A stretch of DNA of 8,505 nucleotides from an uncultured Bacillaceae bacterium (lineage in GTDB: Bacteria > Bacillota > Bacilli > Bacillales > Alkalibacillaceae): NCBI GenBank assembly GCA_937958375.1, contig CALGNY010000276.1:1-8505 (forward strand), read 5' to 3'. The notes under the pieces are model-generated. The model worked only from the letters and a program-made list of their open reading frames with translations. It was not told the origin of the DNA and did no database searches. Position 1 is the stretch's first letter; each line of letters begins with the position of its first letter. Of the stretch, positions 1 through 5,633 are shown in pieces. The position numbers and the translations under genes were made by a program.

Positions 1-206
1 GGTGAGATTGCGTTTAGGATTCGCTCGCCTTCTTTGTCTTTGACTTGTTTTTCTTCTGCTTCACTTAAATTCTCAGGTGCTTTTTCATCAGCTACTTCAA
101 CAATATCGACTTTGGCATAGCTGCCGAGCCGCTTCAGGTATTCCTGAATACCTTGCTTCAGATATTTTTCTTTTAGTTTGCCGACTGCAACGATGGTTAT
201 TTTCAA
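1..206 (-). CDS. rlmH: RlmH, 23S rRNA (pseudouridine-1915-N3)-methyltransferase, partial (N-terminal 68 codons)
   Basis: RlmH (YbeA/YydA family, SPOUT class) uses S-adenosylmethionine to methylate N3 of pseudouridine 1915 in helix 69 of 23S rRNA, acting on assembled 70S ribosomes. Seen here: the N-terminus reads KITIVAVGKLKEKYLKQGIQ followed by EYLKRLGSYAKVDIVEVADEKAPE-type sequence, which is the family's highly recognisable start. Only 68 codons lie in the window. The family is about 159 residues, so the C-terminal trefoil-knot SAM-binding part lies beyond base 1. The start is TTG at 204-206, chosen because AGGTG at 213-217 sits 6 bases upstream and the alignment with known RlmH begins there. 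An in-frame GTG at 213-215 overlaps that ribosome binding site and is less likely. The gene follows the broken HD-GYP gene by 12 bases, so the two probably share a transcript. The identification is firm; the exact start codon slightly less so. Confidence 0.95.
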   Translation of the reverse strand, partial: MKITIVAVGKLKEKYLKQGIQEYLKRLGSYAKVDIVEVADEKAPENLSEAEEKQVKDKEGERILNAIS

Positions 207-212
207 TATGAT

Positions 213-217
213 CACCT
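213..217 (-). promoter_or_regulatory. Ribosome binding site deciding the TTG start of rlmH
   Basis: AGGTG on the minus strand, 6 bases before the TTG at 204-206. It lies in the 12-base gap after the HD-GYP stop codon (219-221), so translation of rlmH may be coupled to the gene before it. No ATG in this frame lies near it. Confidence 0.6.
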
Positions 218-218
218 A

Positions 219-867
219 TCACATAAGCTCTTTTAGATCTAATTCCTTAAACATTTTCTTCATGAATTCTGCATTGTATTCATCGTACCAGGAGTCTGGT
301 AGTTCGATTTCAATCAGCATGTTGATGAACTCATCGACTAGGTTTCCGTCAAAATCTGTCCATTTGCATCGTTTTAATTCTTCGAAGGCATCATAATAGG
401 CCATCTTCGTCAATTTATAGTCACGGGTATCGTAGGTCATGACATCGAAGGAGTCACAGATGCGGATGATTCGTCCTTGGATGGAGATGTCTTCACCGAC
501 GAGGCCTCTTGGGTAACCTGTTCCATTCCAATTTTCATGGTGATCACGGACAAAGCTTGCTGGTCTTGTTTTTCCTAATTCTTTTCGAAGGATTCGATTT
601 CCGATATGTACGTGGCTTTCAACAATGGTTCTTTCGAGTGTGGTCAGTTTGGCTGGCTTAAGCAGGATTTCTTTGGAGAGGCCTACTTTTCCGATGTCAT
701 GCAATAACGCTGTGATGTAAGTCCTCATCATAGCAATCCACACGTTTGGCAAGCATGGTGGATAAATACATAACGCGTATGGAGTGGTGTTTAAAAATTT
801 GTAACGTCTCACTATCTTGAGCAATTTGATTAAATAAAGATTCTGGCGTTCTCTTTTGCTGCTGCAT
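219..867 (-). pseudogene. Stand-alone HD-GYP domain protein (c-di-GMP phosphodiesterase type), frameshifted
   Basis: HD-GYP domains are metal-dependent phosphodiesterases, usually hydrolysing c-di-GMP. Seen here: an N-terminal piece (HHSIRVMYLSTMLAKRV) in one frame and, from about base 718 downward, the rest in the frame one over. The rest holds the HD pair and following lysine (ALLHDIGKVG), a further His (ESHVHIGNRIL), the GYP motif (DHHENWNGTGYPRGL) and a late Asp motif (RICDSFDVMTY). Neither frame alone makes a whole domain. Joining them near 715-723 gives about 215 residues with the HD-GYP ligands in order. One extra base (the TT at 719-720) or two missing bases would explain it. There is no receiver, GAF or membrane segment, so the protein would be a bare cytoplasmic HD-GYP domain. 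The start at 867 is preferred for its GGAGG; an in-frame ATG at 912 with GAGGGTGA at 917-924 is a serious alternative (about 230 residues). I cannot tell a true pseudogene from a sequencing error. No gene name is recognised. Confidence 0.8.
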
Positions 868-873
868 CAAATA

Positions 874-878
874 CCTCC
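874..878 (-). promoter_or_regulatory. Ribosome binding site favouring the 867 start of the HD-GYP gene
   Basis: GGAGG within TTGGAGGTATTTG, 6 bases before the ATG at 865-867. It is the best-matched ribosome binding site of the two candidates. The alternative ATG at 910-912 has GAGGGTGA at 917-924, also good. The AT-rich stretch between the two ATGs looks more like leader than coding sequence. Confidence 0.5.
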
Positions 879-902
879 AATAATTGACTAAATATTGTTT
901 AA

Positions 903-931
903 ATTTTACCATTAATTCACCCTCGACACAA
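903..931 (-). promoter_or_regulatory. Possible sigma-A promoter for the HD-GYP gene and rlmH
   Basis: Minus strand: TTGTGT at 926-931, a 17-base spacer, then TAAAAT at 903-908. The -10 matches 5 of 6 consensus bases and the -35 only 3 of 6. Transcription would begin near base 896, downstream of the ATG at 912, which would leave the ATG at 867 as the usable start. The promoter lies on the gene side of the DnaA-box cluster and after the wal terminator, where a new promoter is expected. This is a pattern match only. Confidence 0.35.
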
Positions 932-1049
932 TACGCCAGGCTCCTTATTCGTGATCGCTGTCTAACTTCCGAACAATCCGTCTAATCCTGCCACTTCTTC
1001 AATTGCTGGTTTAAGCGCCGACTAAATCGGGTAAGGAGCGGTAACACGG
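932..1049. other. Gene-free stretch with one inverted repeat
   Basis: No credible gene is seen. GCTCCTTATTCG at 940-951 can pair with CGGGTAAGGAGC at 1028-1039: eight Watson-Crick pairs, two G-U pairs and two more Watson-Crick pairs if transcribed in the plus direction, across a 76-base loop. No terminator T-run or known RNA motif accompanies it. A 21-codon minus-strand frame at 982-1047 has no ribosome binding site and was not called. Confidence 0.3.
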
Positions 1050-1267
1050 TTATTCACACTTATTCACAACGATTTGTGGATGGTTGAGGAAAATCTGTGG
1101 TTATCTTCAGTTTTCCTCGAATTTATACACTTATCCACAGGTTTATCAACATATTAACATATGTTCGTACGTTATCTAGACGATTTTTCAGAAACCGGCT
1201 CAATATATATACATCTCATCTTTTATTATCCACACTTTGTGAATAACTCGTCGATTTTTGTGCATAA
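1050..1267. promoter_or_regulatory. DnaA-box cluster (six exact boxes plus near matches)
   Basis: DnaA binds 9-bp boxes of the form TTATNCACA. Exact matches: plus strand 1050-1058, 1060-1068, 1131-1139 and 1226-1234; minus strand 1238-1246 and 1259-1267. The boxes at 1131 and 1226 are the perfect TTATCCACA; the others carry T or G at position five. One-mismatch boxes lie at 1123-1131 (TTATACACT) and 1143-1151 (TTATCAACA). Two-mismatch sites lie at 1075-1083 and 1096-1104 on the minus strand. The pair at 1050/1060 is offset by 10 bp (one helical turn), 1238/1259 by 21 bp (two turns), and 1226/1238 form an inverted pair. Between the two halves is an AT-rich gap with the palindromes AACATATGTT (1156-1165) and CGTACG (1166-1171). 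From memory, B. subtilis has several DnaA-box clusters outside oriC that bind DnaA stably, one of them near yydA (rlmH), which is this very position. No dnaA or dnaN is present, so I read it as a titrating or regulatory cluster, not the origin. Confidence 0.88.
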
Positions 1268-1334
1268 CTTATTTAAACGAACATCAACAAACAAACCTGC
1301 CAACTATGTTTGTGTTTACCTATTAACCAACATA

Positions 1335-1372
1335 AAATCCCTGCCAAGGATCATTTCCTTGAGCAGGGATTT
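1335..1372 (-). terminator. Rho-independent terminator of the wal operon
   Basis: AAATCCCTGC at 1335-1344 pairs with GCAGGGATTT at 1363-1372, and CAAGGA at 1345-1350 pairs with TCCTTG at 1356-1361. This makes a 16-bp stem with one bulged base (1362) and a 5-base loop. It begins 8 bases after the htrC stop. The T-run on the minus strand is short (TTTT, then ATG), while the plus strand has TTTCTTT, so some bidirectional function is possible. No plus-strand gene ends here. The 67 bases between this and the DnaA boxes (1268-1334) show nothing else. Confidence 0.85.
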
Positions 1373-1380
1373 CTTTGTGC

Positions 1381-2607
1381 CTAGATTTCTTGCGCTGTCA
1401 GTGTAGCTGTTGTCGTTTGTTGTTCGCCATTTCGGTAGAAGGTGATTTCGATTTCTTCACCTGGGTTGGTCTCGTTATAGAGATATTGTCTGAGTTCAAG
1501 TGAGTTATTGATTGCTTCGCCGTCGAATTCGACAATGACATCATATTGCTCCAAGCCTGCTTGGGCAGCTGGCGTGCCATTTTCGACTTCAGCCACAACG
1601 ACTCCGCCTTCAATATCATTCGGTAGGTTCAGTGTGTTTTGCCAGTGATAGGTTGCGATATCGGACAAGGAATATGGTGAAATTCCTAAGAAGGCTCGGG
1701 TGACGACACCGTCTTCTTCGAGTTCCTCAATAATCGGAACGGCATAATCGATCGGAATCGCAAATCCTAATCCTTCAACATTCGGATTGGAGATTTTCAT
1801 TGAATTGATGCCGATGAGCTGGCCGTCCATATTGACAAGCGCACCCCCAGAGTTCCCTGGGTTGATGGCTGTGTCGGTTTGAATGGCTTCAGCTTGCCAG
1901 TCGACGACACCATTTTGGTCAAAGTCGACCGGAATGAGTCGTTCTTTCCCACTGATGATCCCTTGTGTGACCGATCCGGCAAATTGTAAGCCAAGTGGGT
2001 TCCCAATCGCTAAGACGGGTTCACCGACTTGTAGGTTATCGGAGCTGCCGAAATCAATTGGGTCGGGTACTTGATCTGCCGGTACGCGTAAGACCGCTAA
2101 GTCCGTGTAGATATCACTCCCGAGCAGTTCCGCTTCGATTTGTTCTTCATTGGATAAAACGATTTCGATGTTGCTGGCACCTTGGATGACGTGGTGGTTC
2201 GTGACGATGTAGGCATTGTCTCCGGATTTTTTATAAATGACCCCAGAGCCTGTGCCCCCTTGAATGTTTTGGTTACCGAATATGTTTTGATTCTGGATGT
2301 TGACGACACCGACAACGGTATCTTGAACGTTGTTGACGACTTCAGTCACTTGGGATTGGACATTCACGTTGACGGTTTTACTTTCGCCTTCCTCCGTGGC
2401 ATTGTCTTCCCCATTGTTTTCTTCGTTTTCTTGTGTCGTTTCTTCTTCGCCAGAGTCATTGCCTGAGCTTGCTGAGTTTCCTTGTGGCATTAATTCGGCA
2501 AGGACTAGCCATGCGATCAACACACCGATGATGATGCCGATTGCAGCAGGCATAATCCAGCCTTTTTTGCGGTTTTGATTGTCTACATGTGAGTTATAGT
2601 ACCCCAT
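1381..2607 (-). CDS. htrC: HtrC-like membrane-anchored serine protease (HtrA/DegP family)
   Basis: HtrA-family proteases degrade or handle misfolded proteins outside the membrane. The 408-residue protein has a short cytoplasmic N-terminus, one membrane segment at about 19-40, and an extracytoplasmic acidic, Asn/Glu-rich linker at 41-78. A trypsin-like domain follows, with the triad His139 (TNHHV), Asp169 (YTDLAVL) and Ser253 (GNSGGAL), and one PDZ domain covers about 333-400 (AQAGLEQYDVIVEFDGE). All catalytic residues are present and the single-PDZ layout is the usual one for Bacillus HtrA, HtrB and HtrC. The start at 2607 has GAGGTG at 2615-2620, 7 bases upstream. The gene overlaps walJ by 14 bases and is last in the operon, just before the terminator. 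The symbol htrC (yycK) rests on position: the family alone would not separate it from htrA or htrB. A Gln/Asn-rich loop (NIQNQNIFGNQNIQ, 103-116) lies before the catalytic core. Confidence 0.92.
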   Translation of the reverse strand: MGYYNSHVDNQNRKKGWIMPAAIGIIIGVLIAWLVLAELMPQGNSASSGNDSGEEETTQENEENNGEDNATEEGESKTVNVNVQSQVTEVVNNVQDTVVGVVNIQNQNIFGNQNIQGGTGSGVIYKKSGDNAYIVTNHHVIQGASNIEIVLSNEEQIEAELLGSDIYTDLAVLRVPADQVPDPIDFGSSDNLQVGEPVLAIGNPLGLQFAGSVTQGIISGKERLIPVDFDQNGVVDWQAEAIQTDTAINPGNSGGALVNMDGQLIGINSMKISNPNVEGLGFAIPIDYAVPIIEELEEDGVVTRAFLGISPYSLSDIATYHWQNTLNLPNDIEGGVVVAEVENGTPAAQAGLEQYDVIVEFDGEAINNSLELRQYLYNETNPGEEIEITFYRNGEQQTTTATLTAQEI

Positions 2608-3421
2608 TCGTCTTCACCTCTTTTGATTCGATATAATCAATTGGTGTCGGCTGCGTCGGGCTGGTGTCTTTTAAGATGAGCTCGGATCCAACCCGGTGGC
2701 CGTAACTCGCTAATACTTCTTCTACACTCATACGGGCCAAATCAACCATATTATTATCTTGGCTTAAATGACCTAAATAAATCCGCTTCGTATCATTTCC
2801 GATCACTTCATTCATCGCAATGGCGGCATCTTCATTGGACACATGGCCCAAATCGCTTAAAATCCTTCGTTTCACATTCCATGGATAGCGTCCCATTTGC
2901 AGCATGCCCACATCGTGGTTCGCCTCAAACAGAAAGGCATCCGCGTTCTCGATCGTCTTTTTCATCCGTTCGGAAACATAGCCAGTATCCGTAATCATTG
3001 CCATTTTACTTTTCCCTTGACGGAAAACGTAAAACATCGGGTCGACTGCATCATGGGAGACGCCATAGCTTTCTATATCCAAGTCCCCGATTTGACGGAC
3101 GGATTCCATTGGAAATTCAAACTTCTGATCAAGCGTGATTTTTCCGATCGAGTTCTCCATCGCTTTCCATGTCTTTTCGTTGGCGTAAATCGGCAGGTCA
3201 TATTTCCGTGCTGCAATGCCTAGCCCTTTAATATGGTCACTATGTTCATGGGTGACAAGGATGCCGTCAAGCTCAGTTGGATCGACGCCGATTTCCTCAA
3301 GAGAACTCGTCAGTTTTTTTCCGCTCAAACCCACATCGACCAATAGCTTGGTCTGTTCCGTTCCGATATAAAAGGCGTTCCCAGTACTCCCAGATGCCAA
3401 TACACTAAAATGCAAACTCAT
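2594..3421 (-). CDS. walJ: WalJ (YycJ), metallo-beta-lactamase-fold protein
   Basis: WalJ belongs to the metallo-beta-lactamase superfamily. Family members show DNA exonuclease activity, and the S. pneumoniae and Bacillus relatives (VicX/YycJ) have been linked to cell division, cell-wall and DNA-repair phenotypes; the exact role is unsettled. The 275-residue protein has no signal peptide or membrane segment, so it is cytoplasmic, unlike its neighbours. Metal-binding residues are in place: the HEHSDH motif (His58, His60, Asp62, His63), His123 (VSHDAVDP), Asp145 (TDTGY), and His218 in the C-terminal part (YLGHLSQDNN). The start at 3421 follows GGAGTGA at 3428-3434 by 6 bases. Its ATG overlaps the walI stop as ATGA, and its end overlaps htrC by 14 bases, so it should be made in step with both. 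Length and motifs match the family closely. Confidence 0.95.
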   Translation of the reverse strand: MSLHFSVLASGSTGNAFYIGTEQTKLLVDVGLSGKKLTSSLEEIGVDPTELDGILVTHEHSDHIKGLGIAARKYDLPIYANEKTWKAMENSIGKITLDQKFEFPMESVRQIGDLDIESYGVSHDAVDPMFYVFRQGKSKMAMITDTGYVSERMKKTIENADAFLFEANHDVGMLQMGRYPWNVKRRILSDLGHVSNEDAAIAMNEVIGNDTKRIYLGHLSQDNNMVDLARMSVEEVLASYGHRVGSELILKDTSPTQPTPIDYIESKEVKTNGVL

Positions 3422-4284
3422 TCTGTCTCACTCCGTATGTTTTCTTCAATTAGCTGTTCCATATGGGTTTCGATTTCGCTAACGTACGCTTCTTCATCGG
3501 TAAGGATGACTTGTCCTTCCATGGCGTTGACGAAAGCATATCGCTCGCCCTCATTCACCTGCATCGTCCATGTCGGTGTAAACACCTGCTCCCCATCGTC
3601 AAGTGGAACGAGCGCATGGTAGGCAAGCTCCATATTGGATAGATGGTCTTCTGATTGTAATTCATTTGAGTTGAATAGCGATTCGACGGCATTCATCGGG
3701 TCGACGACAGTTTGTTCTTCACCCTGTACCCTGACTTCATCAAGAATCGTTTGATAGTAAGAGACCGCTTCTTGATTGTGGTTTAATTTCACGAGCAAAA
3801 CACCGGCCTCATTGAAAAGGATGGTACGATCATTTTGCTTCTGAAAGAATAATAACACATTATTTTCCTCATCATGCGTCCAAAGCTCATAGACTTCATC
3901 ATAGATAATATATTCAGATAAGGTTTGAAGGGATGTCGTTGGACTGTCACCGAATGCGAGCGGAACCGGTTCGATAAATTCACTGACGATGATTTCACTT
4001 TCGCTGTCGAGGACAATGTTTTGATTCTCCAGTGAGTTTTCAAGCTCTTCGATATCGTCTGGTGTAAATTGATAGCGTTCTGCTGAGACATAGGCTGCAT
4101 TGATTCCACTTTCCGGCAGTTCCCCAATCGTTATGTTTTCAGCTTCCAATTGTTCTTCTAAGGTCGTTTGGCTTAAGGTTTCCATATTGGTTTCATCAAT
4201 TTTTTCCAGAAACTGTAGCAGAAGAAAAACATTCAATACCAAAAACGCGACGATGAATAATGTTTTGACAGATCCCCATTTCAT
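3418..4284 (-). CDS. walI: WalI (YycI), membrane regulator of WalK
   Basis: WalI and WalH sit in the membrane beside WalK. In B. subtilis they restrain the kinase, while in S. aureus they activate it; which applies here cannot be told from sequence. The 288-residue protein starts MKWGSVKTLFIVAFLVLNVF, a short positive cytoplasmic tip followed by one membrane segment at about 7-25. The rest is an acidic extracytoplasmic domain rich in Glu, Gln and Asn with no enzyme motif. B. subtilis WalI is of similar length (about 280) and has the same N-terminal style (TLF/TIFI...LNVFLL). The start at 4284 is preceded by AAGGAG at 4294-4299 (9 bases) and shares one base with the walH stop (TAATG), so translation is coupled. 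The downstream walJ ATG overlaps its stop. Identification rests on the N-terminus, length and position. Confidence 0.92.
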   Translation of the reverse strand: MKWGSVKTLFIVAFLVLNVFLLLQFLEKIDETNMETLSQTTLEEQLEAENITIGELPESGINAAYVSAERYQFTPDDIEELENSLENQNIVLDSESEIIVSEFIEPVPLAFGDSPTTSLQTLSEYIIYDEVYELWTHDEENNVLLFFQKQNDRTILFNEAGVLLVKLNHNQEAVSYYQTILDEVRVQGEEQTVVDPMNAVESLFNSNELQSEDHLSNMELAYHALVPLDDGEQVFTPTWTMQVNEGERYAFVNAMEGQVILTDEEAYVSEIETHMEQLIEENIRSETE

Positions 4285-5633
4285 TATTCATCACTCCTTG
4301 TCTGCACCATACTCTCGAAGTAGCTGAATGGTTGCCATTGACCGTTGTATTTGATGTGCCATTCTGGTTCCAAGAAAAGTGCATTCTCTGCATCGCTTCG
4401 TGTAATGACCTCGTAGCCAACCCGCATATCCTGAACGTCATGCGAAAATTGCTCTTGATGTGCCTCAAAAAAGGCATAGACCGAATCTCCGGATTGGACG
4501 GTACGCACTTGTTCTTCACTTTGGAAATTCGTGCTGGTAACGAATAACGGGCGAAGGAACTGTCTGATCCGATTATCCTCCCACGTTTGCTGGATCATCG
4601 TGTGATTTCCGATGTCAAACAACGGTAACCCGTCATAATACATCCGATAGCCGATTTCATTGCTTTCATCATCAATCGTATCCAAGTAAAACTCATCCGT
4701 CCAACCATCATGGTCGTTTGTAAACTCGATACTGCGCCGGATGATCTCATAGCGTGTCATCGAAGGCGAATCCGTTGAGAATGGATTATCGAATTGCATC
4801 GCACGCTCATTTTGAAGCACACGTTTCGTCGTGAGCGCCCGCGACCCATCCGTATAGTAGCTTTCTTCGTTCTGGCCGCTCGGAACCTGACGTCTCACCA
4901 TTGACGGGTTATTGAATAAGTTGTTGATGAGCGGCTGAATATCCCGAATCTCGTCGGTCAACAGTGTGTAGCTCGGAATCTCTACACGCTCTGATGGGAG
5001 ATAAAGTGTGATCTCTTCATTGAATTGATAGGCCTGCAGCGGAATGTTTTCCTCCCGGTTCATCAGGTTTTCAATATATTCATAAACCGAAGTCGATTGA
5101 ATTTCCCCATCGACATAGCTGTCGTGCTCACCGGATGTAAAGGTGACGTGCACGATTTCGTTGTTGTCATCTGAAAGCTGGAAATAGACCCGGTCAAAAT
5201 TTTGATTCCAAAAAGTCCGTTCACCTTGATTGATCGTAAATATATTCCCGATCAGTTCAAGTGGCAGCTCGTCTGGAAAACGGACCTCCATACTTCTCGG
5301 CAAGATGTCCACTTCCTCGTCCTCCTCGCTCACCTCGCTCACAAAAGGCTGAATCGAGGTGAATGACCACGTTCTCGTATCATGAAAGAGTTGACTCAAG
5401 TCTTCAGGGCTCGGCGGTTGACTATGCCGGCTATAATTATGGAAGTAGATATTTCTTGGATGGATCAATTCAGTCAATTGCCGTGAATCACCATCCATAC
5501 GGGTTTCTTCCAGATAGGTCGGCTGCCCGAGTTCTTCATAGGTCGGCTGGTAATTCCATAAGGCAAGGGTCAAGAGCAGACTCGTACCAACCAAGATGAA
5601 TAATACAGCTGTTTTTATATTTTCGATAATCAT
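4284..5633 (-). CDS. walH: WalH (YycH), membrane regulator of WalK
   Basis: WalH is the partner of WalI and WalK in the membrane complex that tunes cell-wall signalling. The 449-residue protein (B. subtilis WalH is about 455) has one N-terminal membrane segment at about 8-25, then a long extracytoplasmic region with no catalytic motif, dense in Asp and Glu. The open frame extends 27 codons further up to an ATG at 5714. The start at 5633 is chosen because it places the membrane segment at the very N-terminus as in the family, and because its ATG overlaps the walK stop as ATGA. The longer frame would run 85 bases into walK. The ribosome binding site is modest (GGGGG at 5642-5646, 8 bases upstream), so reinitiation after walK may matter. 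At the 3' end it shares one base with walI. Confidence 0.92.
   Translation of the reverse strand: MIIENIKTAVLFILVGTSLLLTLALWNYQPTYEELGQPTYLEETRMDGDSRQLTELIHPRNIYFHNYSRHSQPPSPEDLSQLFHDTRTWSFTSIQPFVSEVSEEDEEVDILPRSMEVRFPDELPLELIGNIFTINQGERTFWNQNFDRVYFQLSDDNNEIVHVTFTSGEHDSYVDGEIQSTSVYEYIENLMNREENIPLQAYQFNEEITLYLPSERVEIPSYTLLTDEIRDIQPLINNLFNNPSMVRRQVPSGQNEESYYTDGSRALTTKRVLQNERAMQFDNPFSTDSPSMTRYEIIRRSIEFTNDHDGWTDEFYLDTIDDESNEIGYRMYYDGLPLFDIGNHTMIQQTWEDNRIRQFLRPLFVTSTNFQSEEQVRTVQSGDSVYAFFEAHQEQFSHDVQDMRVGYEVITRSDAENALFLEPEWHIKYNGQWQPFSYFESMVQTRSDE

Noticed and set aside
982..1047. 21-residue minus-strand frame (VLPLLTRFSRRLNQQLKKW...) starting with GTG
   Set aside because: The cationic peptide looks plausible by eye, but there is no ribosome binding site, a rare start and no relative that I can name.
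1050..1267. Reading the DnaA-box cluster as the chromosomal origin oriC
   Set aside because: In Bacillaceae oriC flanks dnaA, with dnaN and rpmH nearby; none is here, and the wal-rlmH locus is known to lie some distance from the origin.
1286..1317. Short inverted repeat AACAAAC ... GTTTGTG between the DnaA cluster and the wal terminator
   Set aside because: Only about six weak A-T-rich pairs, no T-run and no gene to serve.
1161..1406. 81-codon plus-strand open frame across the DnaA cluster and terminator
   Set aside because: It runs through DnaA boxes and the terminator hairpin, overlaps the htrC end, has no ribosome binding site and resembles no family.
2182..2466. 94-codon plus-strand frame opposite htrC, and similar antisense frames opposite walJ, walI and walK
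   Set aside because: They mirror the codon structure of confirmed genes on the other strand, lack ribosome binding sites and show no recognisable domain.
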